This document shows positions 52,596 to 59,927 of a stretch of DNA of 64,000 nucleotides, in pieces. The notes beneath the pieces are model-generated. The model did no database searches. It saw only the letters and a program-made list of their open reading frames with translations, and was not told where the DNA came from. Each line of letters begins with the position of its first letter. Position 1 is the stretch's first letter. The position numbers and the translations under genes were made by a program. This DNA comes from CBDUBH01 sp965365345 (GTDB lineage Bacteria > Bacteroidota > Ignavibacteria > Ignavibacteriales > SURF-24), in NCBI GenBank assembly GCA_965365345.1, contig CBDUBH010000003.1:1-64000 (forward strand), given 5' to 3'.

Positions 52596-53231
52596 TTATT
52601 GTTCTTCGTTGTTTTCTTTTTCTTCACTAACTTCTTTTGTAATGCTTTCTTGCGGTAAAGTTACTGTCACCGATCTATTCAAAAGATCAATAGAAACCGA
52701 AAGTGAATTTCCGCTTGGAGATTTTGTTACAAGTCCCGTTACGCCCGTAAAAGGTCCATCAATTATTTTAACTTTTTGCCCGACTTTTATCAAATCCGAT
52801 ACTAAAAATTCGCCTTTATTTTGCAGCATCGTTCTTAAGTTTTCAATCTGCCATGCCGGAATTTCAGCGGGTTTGCCGTTGAACGACAAACATTTTACAA
52901 TACTTTTTGCCGTAAGCGAGGTCAATCTTTCTTTTTCGTTCACATAAACAAAAATGTAACCTCGTAAAAGCGGCTCGGTAATTTTCTTTTTTCTATCGCT
53001 CCATTGATTGATTTTTATGTAAGTAGGCAAATAATGTTCAATATTATTTTCGCTTAATTCCGCCTGCGCTTTAAATTCATGACGCGGTTTTGTGTAAAGC
53101 GCAAACCATTTTTTATTTTGAGTTTGATTATTTACATGATTTTGAGTTTGATTATTTACATGATTTTGAATTTGATTTTGTTCATGATTTAGAACTTCAA
53201 ACTCTTCCGGATTTTCGTTTTTTTCTTCCAT
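52596..53231 (-). CDS. NusG paralogue, UpxY-like transcription antiterminator
   Basis: 211 residues. An N-terminal Asn/Gln-rich low-complexity stretch (about 16-38) contains repeated NHVNNQTQ units. A NusG N-terminal domain follows (about 40-140: WFALYTKPRHEFKAQAELSE, PLLRGYIFVYV), then a KOW domain (about 145-185: KVGQKVKIIDGPFTGVTGLV). UpxY-like factors usually control large polysaccharide operons, but none is in this window. It binds RNA polymerase and promotes elongation, by family analogy. Confidence 0.88.
   Translation of the reverse strand: MEEKNENPEEFEVLNHEQNQIQNHVNNQTQNHVNNQTQNKKWFALYTKPRHEFKAQAELSENNIEHYLPTYIKINQWSDRKKKITEPLLRGYIFVYVNEKERLTSLTAKSIVKCLSFNGKPAEIPAWQIENLRTMLQNKGEFLVSDLIKVGQKVKIIDGPFTGVTGLVTKSPSGNSLSVSIDLLNRSVTVTLPQESITKEVSEEKENNEEQ
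53117..53188. repeat. 24-bp tandem repeat, three copies, inside the NusG paralogue
   Basis: Units at 53117-53140 and 53141-53164 are identical; 53165-53188 is a diverged third copy. In frame it encodes an eight-residue Asn/Gln/His unit near the N-terminus, so copy-number change would keep the frame. Confidence 0.9.
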
Positions 53232-53437
53232 CCCCGCTTTGCTATTTGTTTAACGAATTATAAATATATCAAAAAAAAATAATGAATTTCCAAAATGATT
53301 TTTCATTTAATTAATTTACCGTAAAATTAAAAATATTTTTTATGAAGATTTGAAACTCACGAAAAAAGATTTTCAAAAATTCATCTATAATTTATGATGA
53401 TAAAATTGCGGTAAAAGTTTAATGAAAAAATTTTTGC

Positions 53438-55036
53438 TTACTTTAAAACCGAATTTAAAGCTTCGGAAAAAATTTCCATCGAAACCGGTTTTTGAATAAT
53501 TTTTTCAACGCCCAATCTTTTATATTTCAAAATCAGATCATCAGTAACAGCCGCGGCAATCAAAATTACGGGAACGCGCGTGCTTTCATCACGCTTTTTC
53601 ATCGCTTCAATCAATTGAATTCCGTTCATCAAAGGCATATCATGATCCGTAATTACAATGCTCGGCGTTTTTTCCAAAACAAAACTCATCGCTTCATAAC
53701 CGTTCGAAGTTTCAGCAATTTGATAATCAGGAAAATTATTTTTAATTATTTTTTTCCAAAGGATTCTTGTTGATTCTTCATCTTCAACTAAAAGCACAAT
53801 GTTTTCAGCTTCGGGAACAGTAAAATGAAATTCGCTTCCAACATTTTCCTCAGAATAAAACCAAATATCGCCATTGTGTTTTTCGATGATTTGTTTCACT
53901 AAAGAAAGTCCCAAGCCGGTTCCTTTTTCGCCTTTTGTTCCTTCCGATGAAAATTTTTCTTCAAATCTGAAAAGCTTATTTTTATGAATTTCCGGAATCC
54001 CGATTCCTTCATCTTTCACCGAAAATTCTATCAATCCTTTTTTGAAATTATTTGCTTTAACTTCAATGGTTTTAAATTCATTTGTAAATTTTATTGCGTT
54101 GCTTAAAAGATTTGTTAACGCCTGTTTAAGCAATCTTTCATCGCCTTGAATATAAAGATTTTCCGGAGCTTCGACTTTAATTTCTATATTTTTTCTTATC
54201 GCATTTCCCGTAAGCGAAGAAACCGTATCGTGAATAATTTTGCTCGCTTTTAATCTTTGCGGCTCAAATTTCATCATTCCGGTTTGAAGTTTTGCCCAAT
54301 CCAAAAGATAATTTACAAATTGAAGTTGATTTTGCGAAGCATCAAAAATGTAAGTTAAATATTCTCTTTTTTCTTCTTCGGAAAGATTAGGATCATTCAG
54401 CAGAATTTCAGAAAATCCTAAAATGCTTGTAAAAGGCGCGCGCAAATCGTGAGAAATTATCGCAATGAATTTATCTTTTGTTGAATTAAGTTCGCGGAAT
54501 TTATTTTCATTTTCAATAAGATTTTGTTCATTTTCTTTTTGCACGGAAATATCTGAAATTATTCCGGTAAAATTTTCGATATTTCCTAAAATATCGCGCT
54601 TTGCGGAAATTTTTTCTTTCACATAAATTGCGGAATTATCTTTTTTGATGATCTTATATTCAAGATTCAAGCCTTGTTTTGCGGAATCCCTTTCAAAATC
54701 GATCATTTTTTTTCTGACTGAAAGAACATCTTGCGGATGAATTAAATTCAGCCATTTTGTAGGCATCGCTTTAATTTCATCTGAAGTGTAGCCGGTTAAT
54801 TTTTTTACCGAATCCGAATAAAAAATATCTTCAGAGCCGTTTTCAAATTTTATTGAATAAATAAAATCGGGAATATTTTTTGAAATTAGCTGAAGGTGAT
54901 TTATTTCTGAAAGAAAATTTTTCTCGTCATTTTTTGATATTTCGATTGAAGAAGAATCAATTTCACTCATTTCAAAATTGATCTCATTTTCAATTGCATT
55001 ATTTTGAAAATTATCCGCGCCCGTCATATTTTCCAT
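53438..55036 (-). CDS. PAS hybrid sensor histidine kinase with receiver domain
   Basis: 532 residues, no membrane helix. PAS domain with PAC (about 50-165); HisKA with His196 (IISHDLRAPFTSIL); HATPase_c (about 295-408: NLLSNAIKF, DEGIGIP, GTGLGLSLV); receiver (about 412-532) with acidic pocket EDE, Asp464 (VITDHDMP) and Lys516 (QKP). The usual Thr/Ser of the receiver is Ala494 (PVILIAAAV), which may weaken switching. A cytoplasmic hybrid kinase without a visible output regulator. Confidence 0.9.
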   Translation of the reverse strand: MENMTGADNFQNNAIENEINFEMSEIDSSSIEISKNDEKNFLSEINHLQLISKNIPDFIYSIKFENGSEDIFYSDSVKKLTGYTSDEIKAMPTKWLNLIHPQDVLSVRKKMIDFERDSAKQGLNLEYKIIKKDNSAIYVKEKISAKRDILGNIENFTGIISDISVQKENEQNLIENENKFRELNSTKDKFIAIISHDLRAPFTSILGFSEILLNDPNLSEEEKREYLTYIFDASQNQLQFVNYLLDWAKLQTGMMKFEPQRLKASKIIHDTVSSLTGNAIRKNIEIKVEAPENLYIQGDERLLKQALTNLLSNAIKFTNEFKTIEVKANNFKKGLIEFSVKDEGIGIPEIHKNKLFRFEEKFSSEGTKGEKGTGLGLSLVKQIIEKHNGDIWFYSEENVGSEFHFTVPEAENIVLLVEDEESTRILWKKIIKNNFPDYQIAETSNGYEAMSFVLEKTPSIVITDHDMPLMNGIQLIEAMKKRDESTRVPVILIAAAVTDDLILKYKRLGVEKIIQKPVSMEIFSEALNSVLK

Positions 55037-55123
55037 AACTTTCTATTTTTTGAATGACAAAATAAGAATTTATTTTAAAGATTTACAATACAATTATATT
55101 AATCGAAAATTATTCTGCTTAAT

Positions 55124-55207
55124 TGAAAAGAAAGATGAAAAGATTCAAAGATGAAAAGATTAGAAAGATTACAAAGATTAGAAAGATTAAAAAGATTAGA
55201 AAGATTA
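55124..55207. repeat. A/G-rich AGATT tandem tract, left side of the four-helix-bundle gene
   Basis: About 84 bases of degenerate 8-9 base units (AAAGATGA, AGATTCAA, AGATTAGA, AGATTAAAA). It runs up to the stop codon of the gene ending at 55205 and is A/G-rich on the plus strand. An inverted counterpart lies at 55621-55661. Confidence 0.8.
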
Positions 55208-55576
55208 TTTTTTTGAAAGATTATTTTTTAGATATTTTATAAAATTTGAAAGTTGTGTAATAATATTCAAAGATTTTTCATAATGAATTTTGAATTGTTC
55301 GTACGTTATGTATTTTAAATCGAGTGCTATATATAACATTGAACGAACTTCCCCGGCAGAACCTTTTGCATAAACTAAAAATCGTATAAATTCTTTATTG
55401 TTATTTCTTTCAAATCCTTCGGCAATATTATTTAAAATTGAAACTGCTGCTCTTTGAATTTGGTCTTTCAATCCGAAATCAAATTTAAATTTTTCCGAAG
55501 AAGTTAATTGATAAATTTCTTTTACAAAAATTCTTGAATCCTGCCAGATTTTCATTTCTTCAAAATTTCTAATCAT
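55205..55576 (-). CDS. Four-helix-bundle protein (S23 / IVS-type)
   Basis: 123 residues, close to the family norm. MKIWQDSRIFVKEIYQL, LKDQIQRAAVSILNNIAEGFER, and KGSAGEVRSMLYIALDLKYI are family landmarks. Proteins of this family are encoded in 23S rRNA intervening sequences of some bacteria, or singly in intergenic spots; function unknown. Here it is a lone gene bracketed by A/G-type tracts in inverted orientation, which hints at an element-like insertion. Confidence 0.9.
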   Translation of the reverse strand: MIRNFEEMKIWQDSRIFVKEIYQLTSSEKFKFDFGLKDQIQRAAVSILNNIAEGFERNNNKEFIRFLVYAKGSAGEVRSMLYIALDLKYITYEQFKIHYEKSLNIITQLSNFIKYLKNNLSKK

Positions 55577-55620
55577 AATTTTACCTTTTCAGTTTTCCAT
55601 TTATAAATTCTTTCCATGTT

Positions 55621-55661
55621 TAAATATTCTAATCTTTTTAATCTTTCCAATCTTTCTACTC
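55621..55661. repeat. Inverted AGATT tract, right side of the four-helix-bundle gene
   Basis: T/C-rich on the plus strand (TATTCTAATCTTTTTAATC, CAATCTTTC), the reverse complement of the units at 55124-55207. Together the two tracts bracket the gene. Confidence 0.7.
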
Positions 55662-55759
55662 AAAATAAAAATAAATTTCAACCTTGATTAAATCATAATT
55701 TTAGAATTACTTTTACCTCTCTGAAAATATTATTTCATTTAAAAATTTTGGTAAGAAAA

Positions 55760-57937
55760 ATGATCAACATTCCTTCAACAATTGCAAAAGAATTAAACAT
55801 AAAAAACGAACAGGTAAAAGAAGTTGTTACAATGTTCGGCGAAGGCGCAACCATTCCTTTTATCGCGCGTTACAGAAAAGAAAAAACCGGCGGACTTGAT
55901 GAAGAACAGTTACGCGAAATTGAAGACCGCTTAAATTATTTAACGATTCTTGAAGAACGAAAAGAAACGATTTTAAAATCGATTGAAGAGCAAGGCAAAT
56001 TAACCGATGAATTAAAAGCGAAAATTGAAAACTCTACAAAACTTCAAGAAGTTGAAGATCTTTATCTTCCTTACAAACCGAAAAGAAAAACGCGCGGCAC
56101 AATTGCAAAAGCAAAAGGTTTGGAACCGCTTGCAATTTTCATTTTGGAAAATCCGAAGTTCAAAGGAAATTTTGAAGAAAAACTTGCCGAATTTATTACC
56201 GGTGAAGTTCCAACAATTGCTGATGCGCTTCAAGGAGCAAAAGATATTATTGCAGAAATGATAAGCGATAACGCCGAAGTCAGAAAAGTTATCCGCGAAC
56301 TTCTTTTAGAGACTTCCATTTTAGTTTCGGAAAAAGCGAAAGAAAGAGAAGTTACCAAAAATGAAAAACTTGAAAACAGAAAAGATGTCTACGAAATTTA
56401 TTATGAATTTAAAGCTCCGGTAAATAAAATTAAACCTTATCAAACTTTGGCCGTAAATCGTGGCGAACGCGAAAAAATGTTAAAAATTTCCATCGCAGCT
56501 GAAAACGAAATTGCGATAAAAGAAATTTTGAAAACTTTTCTTTCTTATCACGAATCTGAATTTATGGATTTGTTAACAGAAATTGCGGAAGATTCATACG
56601 ACAGATTAATTTTCCCTTCGCTTGAAAGAGAAGTAAGAAATCATCTAACCGAAATTGCGGATCTTCACGCGATTGAAATTTTTGCATCAAATTTGCGCCA
56701 GTTACTTTTGCAGCCGCCGATTGCGGGCAAAATGATTATGGGAATTGATCCGGGATTTGTTTCGGGCTGTAAAGTTGCAATTATTGATACAACCGGAAAA
56801 TATATTGAAGGAAATACGATTTATCCGCATCCGCCGCAAAACAGAAAAGGTGAAGCGGAAAAAATTATTCTCGCACTTGTAAAAAAATATGATGTCGGAT
56901 TGATAGCAATCGGAAACGGAACCGCAAGCCGCGAAACTGAATTTTTGGTTGCGGAATTGATTAAAGAAAATAATTTAAAATGCCATTACTTAATTGTAAA
57001 TGAAGCGGGCGCTTCGGTTTATTCGGCTTCACCGCTTGCAAAACAGGAATTCCCGGATTTGGAAGCAAGTCAAAGAGGAAATATTTCAATCGCGCGTAGA
57101 GTTTTGGATCCGCTTGCCGAGCTTGTAAAAATTGATTCTAAATCGATTGGCGTTGGTTTGTATCAGCATGATGTTGATCAAAAATTACTTAACAAAAAAT
57201 TAGATGATGTTGTTGTTAGCTGCGTGAATTATGTCGGTGTTGATTTAAACACAGCTTCAGTTTCTCTTTTAACTTACGTTTCCGGATTGAACAAAAGAAT
57301 TGCCGGAAATATAGTAAAATTCAGAGAAGAAAAAGGAATTTTTAAAAGCAGAAAAGAGTTGATGAAAGTTTCCGGTTTAGGTGAAAAAGCGTTTGAACAG
57401 GCAGCTGGATTTTTGAAAGTTGCAAACGGCGAAAATCCTTTGGATAATACTTTCATTCATCCGGAATCTTATGAAGCCACAGAACAGCTTTTAAAAGTTT
57501 GCAACGTTCCTTTGGATAAAATTCGGGAAAGCGGCGCAATGATTTCATTCTACGCAAATAATAAAGGCGTTTCAAATTTGGCAAAGCAAATAGGAATCGG
57601 CGAACCGACTTTAATTGACATAATTGAAAACATTAAAAAACCGGGACGCGATCCTCGTGATGAAATGCCTAAACCTATTTTACGCAGCGATGTTTTGAAA
57701 ATGGAAGACTTAACAATCGGAATGCGTTTAAAAGGAACTGTTAGAAATGTTGTTGATTTTGGTGCTTTTGTTGATATCGGCGTAAAGCAAGATGGTTTGA
57801 TTCACATATCGCAAATCGCGAATAAATTTGTAAAAAATCCAATGGAAGTTCTGAACGTTGGTGATATTCTAGATGTAACAATTATCGGAATTGATATTGC
57901 CAAAGGAAGAATTTCACTTAGCATGAAGGATAATTAG
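55760..57937 (+). CDS. tex: Tex-family RNA-binding protein
   Basis: 725 residues from the ATG at 55760; a TTG four codons upstream is possible but less likely. Order: Tex N-terminal domain with the RYRKEKTGGLDEEQLREI motif (about 35-55); YqgF RNase-H-like domain (about 325-440: MGIDPGFVSGCKVAIID); helix-hairpin-helix region (about 490-560); S1 RNA-binding domain at the end (GTVRNVVDFGAFVDIGVKQDGLIHISQ). Tex is a conserved nucleic-acid-binding factor linked to transcription. Stands alone. Confidence 0.95.
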   Translation: MINIPSTIAKELNIKNEQVKEVVTMFGEGATIPFIARYRKEKTGGLDEEQLREIEDRLNYLTILEERKETILKSIEEQGKLTDELKAKIENSTKLQEVEDLYLPYKPKRKTRGTIAKAKGLEPLAIFILENPKFKGNFEEKLAEFITGEVPTIADALQGAKDIIAEMISDNAEVRKVIRELLLETSILVSEKAKEREVTKNEKLENRKDVYEIYYEFKAPVNKIKPYQTLAVNRGEREKMLKISIAAENEIAIKEILKTFLSYHESEFMDLLTEIAEDSYDRLIFPSLEREVRNHLTEIADLHAIEIFASNLRQLLLQPPIAGKMIMGIDPGFVSGCKVAIIDTTGKYIEGNTIYPHPPQNRKGEAEKIILALVKKYDVGLIAIGNGTASRETEFLVAELIKENNLKCHYLIVNEAGASVYSASPLAKQEFPDLEASQRGNISIARRVLDPLAELVKIDSKSIGVGLYQHDVDQKLLNKKLDDVVVSCVNYVGVDLNTASVSLLTYVSGLNKRIAGNIVKFREEKGIFKSRKELMKVSGLGEKAFEQAAGFLKVANGENPLDNTFIHPESYEATEQLLKVCNVPLDKIRESGAMISFYANNKGVSNLAKQIGIGEPTLIDIIENIKKPGRDPRDEMPKPILRSDVLKMEDLTIGMRLKGTVRNVVDFGAFVDIGVKQDGLIHISQIANKFVKNPMEVLNVGDILDVTIIGIDIAKGRISLSMKDN

Positions 57938-57964
57938 AAAGTTAGAATTAAGAATGTAAGAAAT

Positions 57965-58008
57965 AAAAAGCCGTCATTCCGGCTTGTCCGGAATCTGACG
58001 GCTTTTTT
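57965..58008. terminator. Terminator made from a dispersed palindromic repeat
   Basis: GCCGTCATTCCGG and CCGGAATCTGACGGC (57970-58002) pair around CTTGT, flanked by AAAAAG and a TTTTTT run. It lies between the convergent tex and lipoprotein genes. The core is the same as the intergenic repeats elsewhere, so the repeat appears to serve as terminator here. Confidence 0.85.
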
Positions 58009-58017
58009 CGTATTCAA

Positions 58018-58935
58018 TTAATTTAAAACACTTTTTATAAATTTTCTTGAATTACTTTTAGTTAGTTGCTTAAGGATTTTATCTGTTTTGATATCATACA
58101 AAAATAAGTTAGTCATTTTTGGATATCCCAAATTATCAAAATCTTCTCCAACTTTACTTCCGGTAAAGATGATAGTTTCATTATCTATTAAAAAATCAAA
58201 TCCGATAACTTCGAGTGATTCATTTTCAAGACCACTTAAAGGTTGAATTTCAAGAGAAGGATATTTAAGTAAAGTTGAATTATTTAATAAAAGATATTTT
58301 CTATCTTCTGACCACATCATTACGTATTTTGCATCAGGTACATTTGTTTTTCTCCTATTTTCATCACTATAATCATAAAATGATACTTCAACAGTAGATA
58401 AACTATAATTAACATGAACTACAGCGATTTTTTGATTGCTATAAACAGCAAAGGTATGAATATCGGAATCGGTTTCATATTCCCTAATTTTTTTGAAATC
58501 CGGAAGAGTATAACTGGTTATTTTGTTTCCTTTAGCTAAATAAAGTGTGTCGTTATAAATAGATTCAGCAACTACTCCGGGTTGATTTCCTAACTTCTTT
58601 ACTTTAGAGGTTAAAACATCATAAATACCTATATCGTCCATATAATTTTTCATGAATATACTCTTACCATTGTTAAAAAGTAAATATGAATTCCTTTTTA
58701 CTTCATTAAAATTAGTAAAAGTTAATTTTTCATTTGTATCCAGATTAAATAAAATTAAATTTTCTTGGTTATTATTTGCATCTACTTCATCCATGTATAA
58801 AACTTTTCTGCCATTAAAATTAAATTGTAGATTTTCTTCTTTTTTATCCGTTTCTGATCGATCAATCTTGCCGTTACAGTTATTAAAAACAAGAAATAAA
58901 AGAATGAATAATTTGTATAGGTTTTTGATTTTCAT
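58018..58935 (-). CDS. Lipoprotein of unknown function, beta-propeller-like
   Basis: 305 residues with a lipoprotein signal (LVFNNC, Cys20). The body shows repeated beta strands with aromatic and charged turns (YLLFNNGKSIFM, VMMWSEDRKYLLLNN, NLFLYDIKTDKIL), reminiscent of TolB/WD40-like propellers, but no family is recognised. Probably envelope-anchored. Single gene. Confidence 0.78.
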   Translation of the reverse strand: MKIKNLYKLFILLFLVFNNCNGKIDRSETDKKEENLQFNFNGRKVLYMDEVDANNNQENLILFNLDTNEKLTFTNFNEVKRNSYLLFNNGKSIFMKNYMDDIGIYDVLTSKVKKLGNQPGVVAESIYNDTLYLAKGNKITSYTLPDFKKIREYETDSDIHTFAVYSNQKIAVVHVNYSLSTVEVSFYDYSDENRRKTNVPDAKYVMMWSEDRKYLLLNNSTLLKYPSLEIQPLSGLENESLEVIGFDFLIDNETIIFTGSKVGEDFDNLGYPKMTNLFLYDIKTDKILKQLTKSNSRKFIKSVLN

Positions 58936-59112
58936 AAGCTCTCTGAATAATGAATATTTGGAACCAACTTTCGCAAAGTAATAATTTTACAATTTAATTT
59001 CAAAGAACTTCTTCCCATTCTAACATTCTCACATTCTTCCTATAACATTTTATACTATAAATCATTATATTTTGAATTATTCCATAATTAAAATCAAAAC
59101 GGAAAAATCTAA

Positions 59113-59700
59113 ATGGATAAGAAGAAATTTATTACAGATTCTCTTGTTGAAAGCAGCGATGTTAAAATAAAAATTCAAAATGAATGTATGAATGATATTC
59201 TTGAAGCGGTTGATATAATTTGCCGTGCTTATAGAAACGGACACAAAGTTTTACTTTGCGGTAACGGCGGAAGCGCGGCCGATTCTCAACACATCGCAGC
59301 GGAATTGATGATAAGATTAAGTCATCACGTAGAAAGACCGGCACTCCCCGCGATTGCTTTAACAACGGATACATCAAATTTAACCGCCGGCGGAAATGAT
59401 ATCGGCTTTGAAAATGTTTTTGCAAGATTGGTTGAAGGATTGGGACAACCGGGCGATATTTTACTTGCAATTTCAACAAGCGGAAATTCACAAAACATAA
59501 TTAAAGCAGTTGAAGCTGCAAAACAAAAAGCCATGAAAGTTGTTGCGTTTTTGGGCGGCAGCGGCGGAAAGTTAAAACCAATGGTTGATCAATCAATTGT
59601 AATTCCTTCTTCAAATACCCAAAGAATTCAGGAAGGACACATTACCGTTGCGCATATTATTTGCGAGCTTGTTGAAAATGAATTGTATGTAAAATCATAA
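59113..59700 (+). CDS. gmhA: D-sedoheptulose-7-phosphate isomerase
   Basis: 195 residues, SIS-domain sugar isomerase. CGNGGSAADSQHIAAELM and AISTSGNSQNIIKAVEAAK form the phosphate-binding sites; IQEGHITVAHIICE carries the catalytic glutamate and histidine. It makes D-glycero-manno-heptose 7-phosphate for lipopolysaccharide core sugars. No other heptose gene is nearby. Confidence 0.94.
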   Translation: MDKKKFITDSLVESSDVKIKIQNECMNDILEAVDIICRAYRNGHKVLLCGNGGSAADSQHIAAELMIRLSHHVERPALPAIALTTDTSNLTAGGNDIGFENVFARLVEGLGQPGDILLAISTSGNSQNIIKAVEAAKQKAMKVVAFLGGSGGKLKPMVDQSIVIPSSNTQRIQEGHITVAHIICELVENELYVKS

Positions 59701-59927
59701 TTGAAATTTCAGTTTATAGATTTCGATTTTTGAAATCTTGCGCCGATGAATTATAATTTTTGATTATAAAAATGTTCTACAATACAGACTTTGATTTTTT
59801 GATTTAAAATAATCATTCGCTTGTTTTCAATATTTTCCTAATCAAAATTGAAATTGACTTTATTTTATCGGCATAATAATTTAAATTCATTATAAAATTG
59901 TTTACTAACCCAAAAAGCGAGGGTAAA

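Noticed and set aside
52596..53231. UpxY-like gene as sign of a capsule locus
   Set aside because: Neighbours are a nuclease, a TPR protein and a kinase; no glycosyltransferase cluster is beside it.
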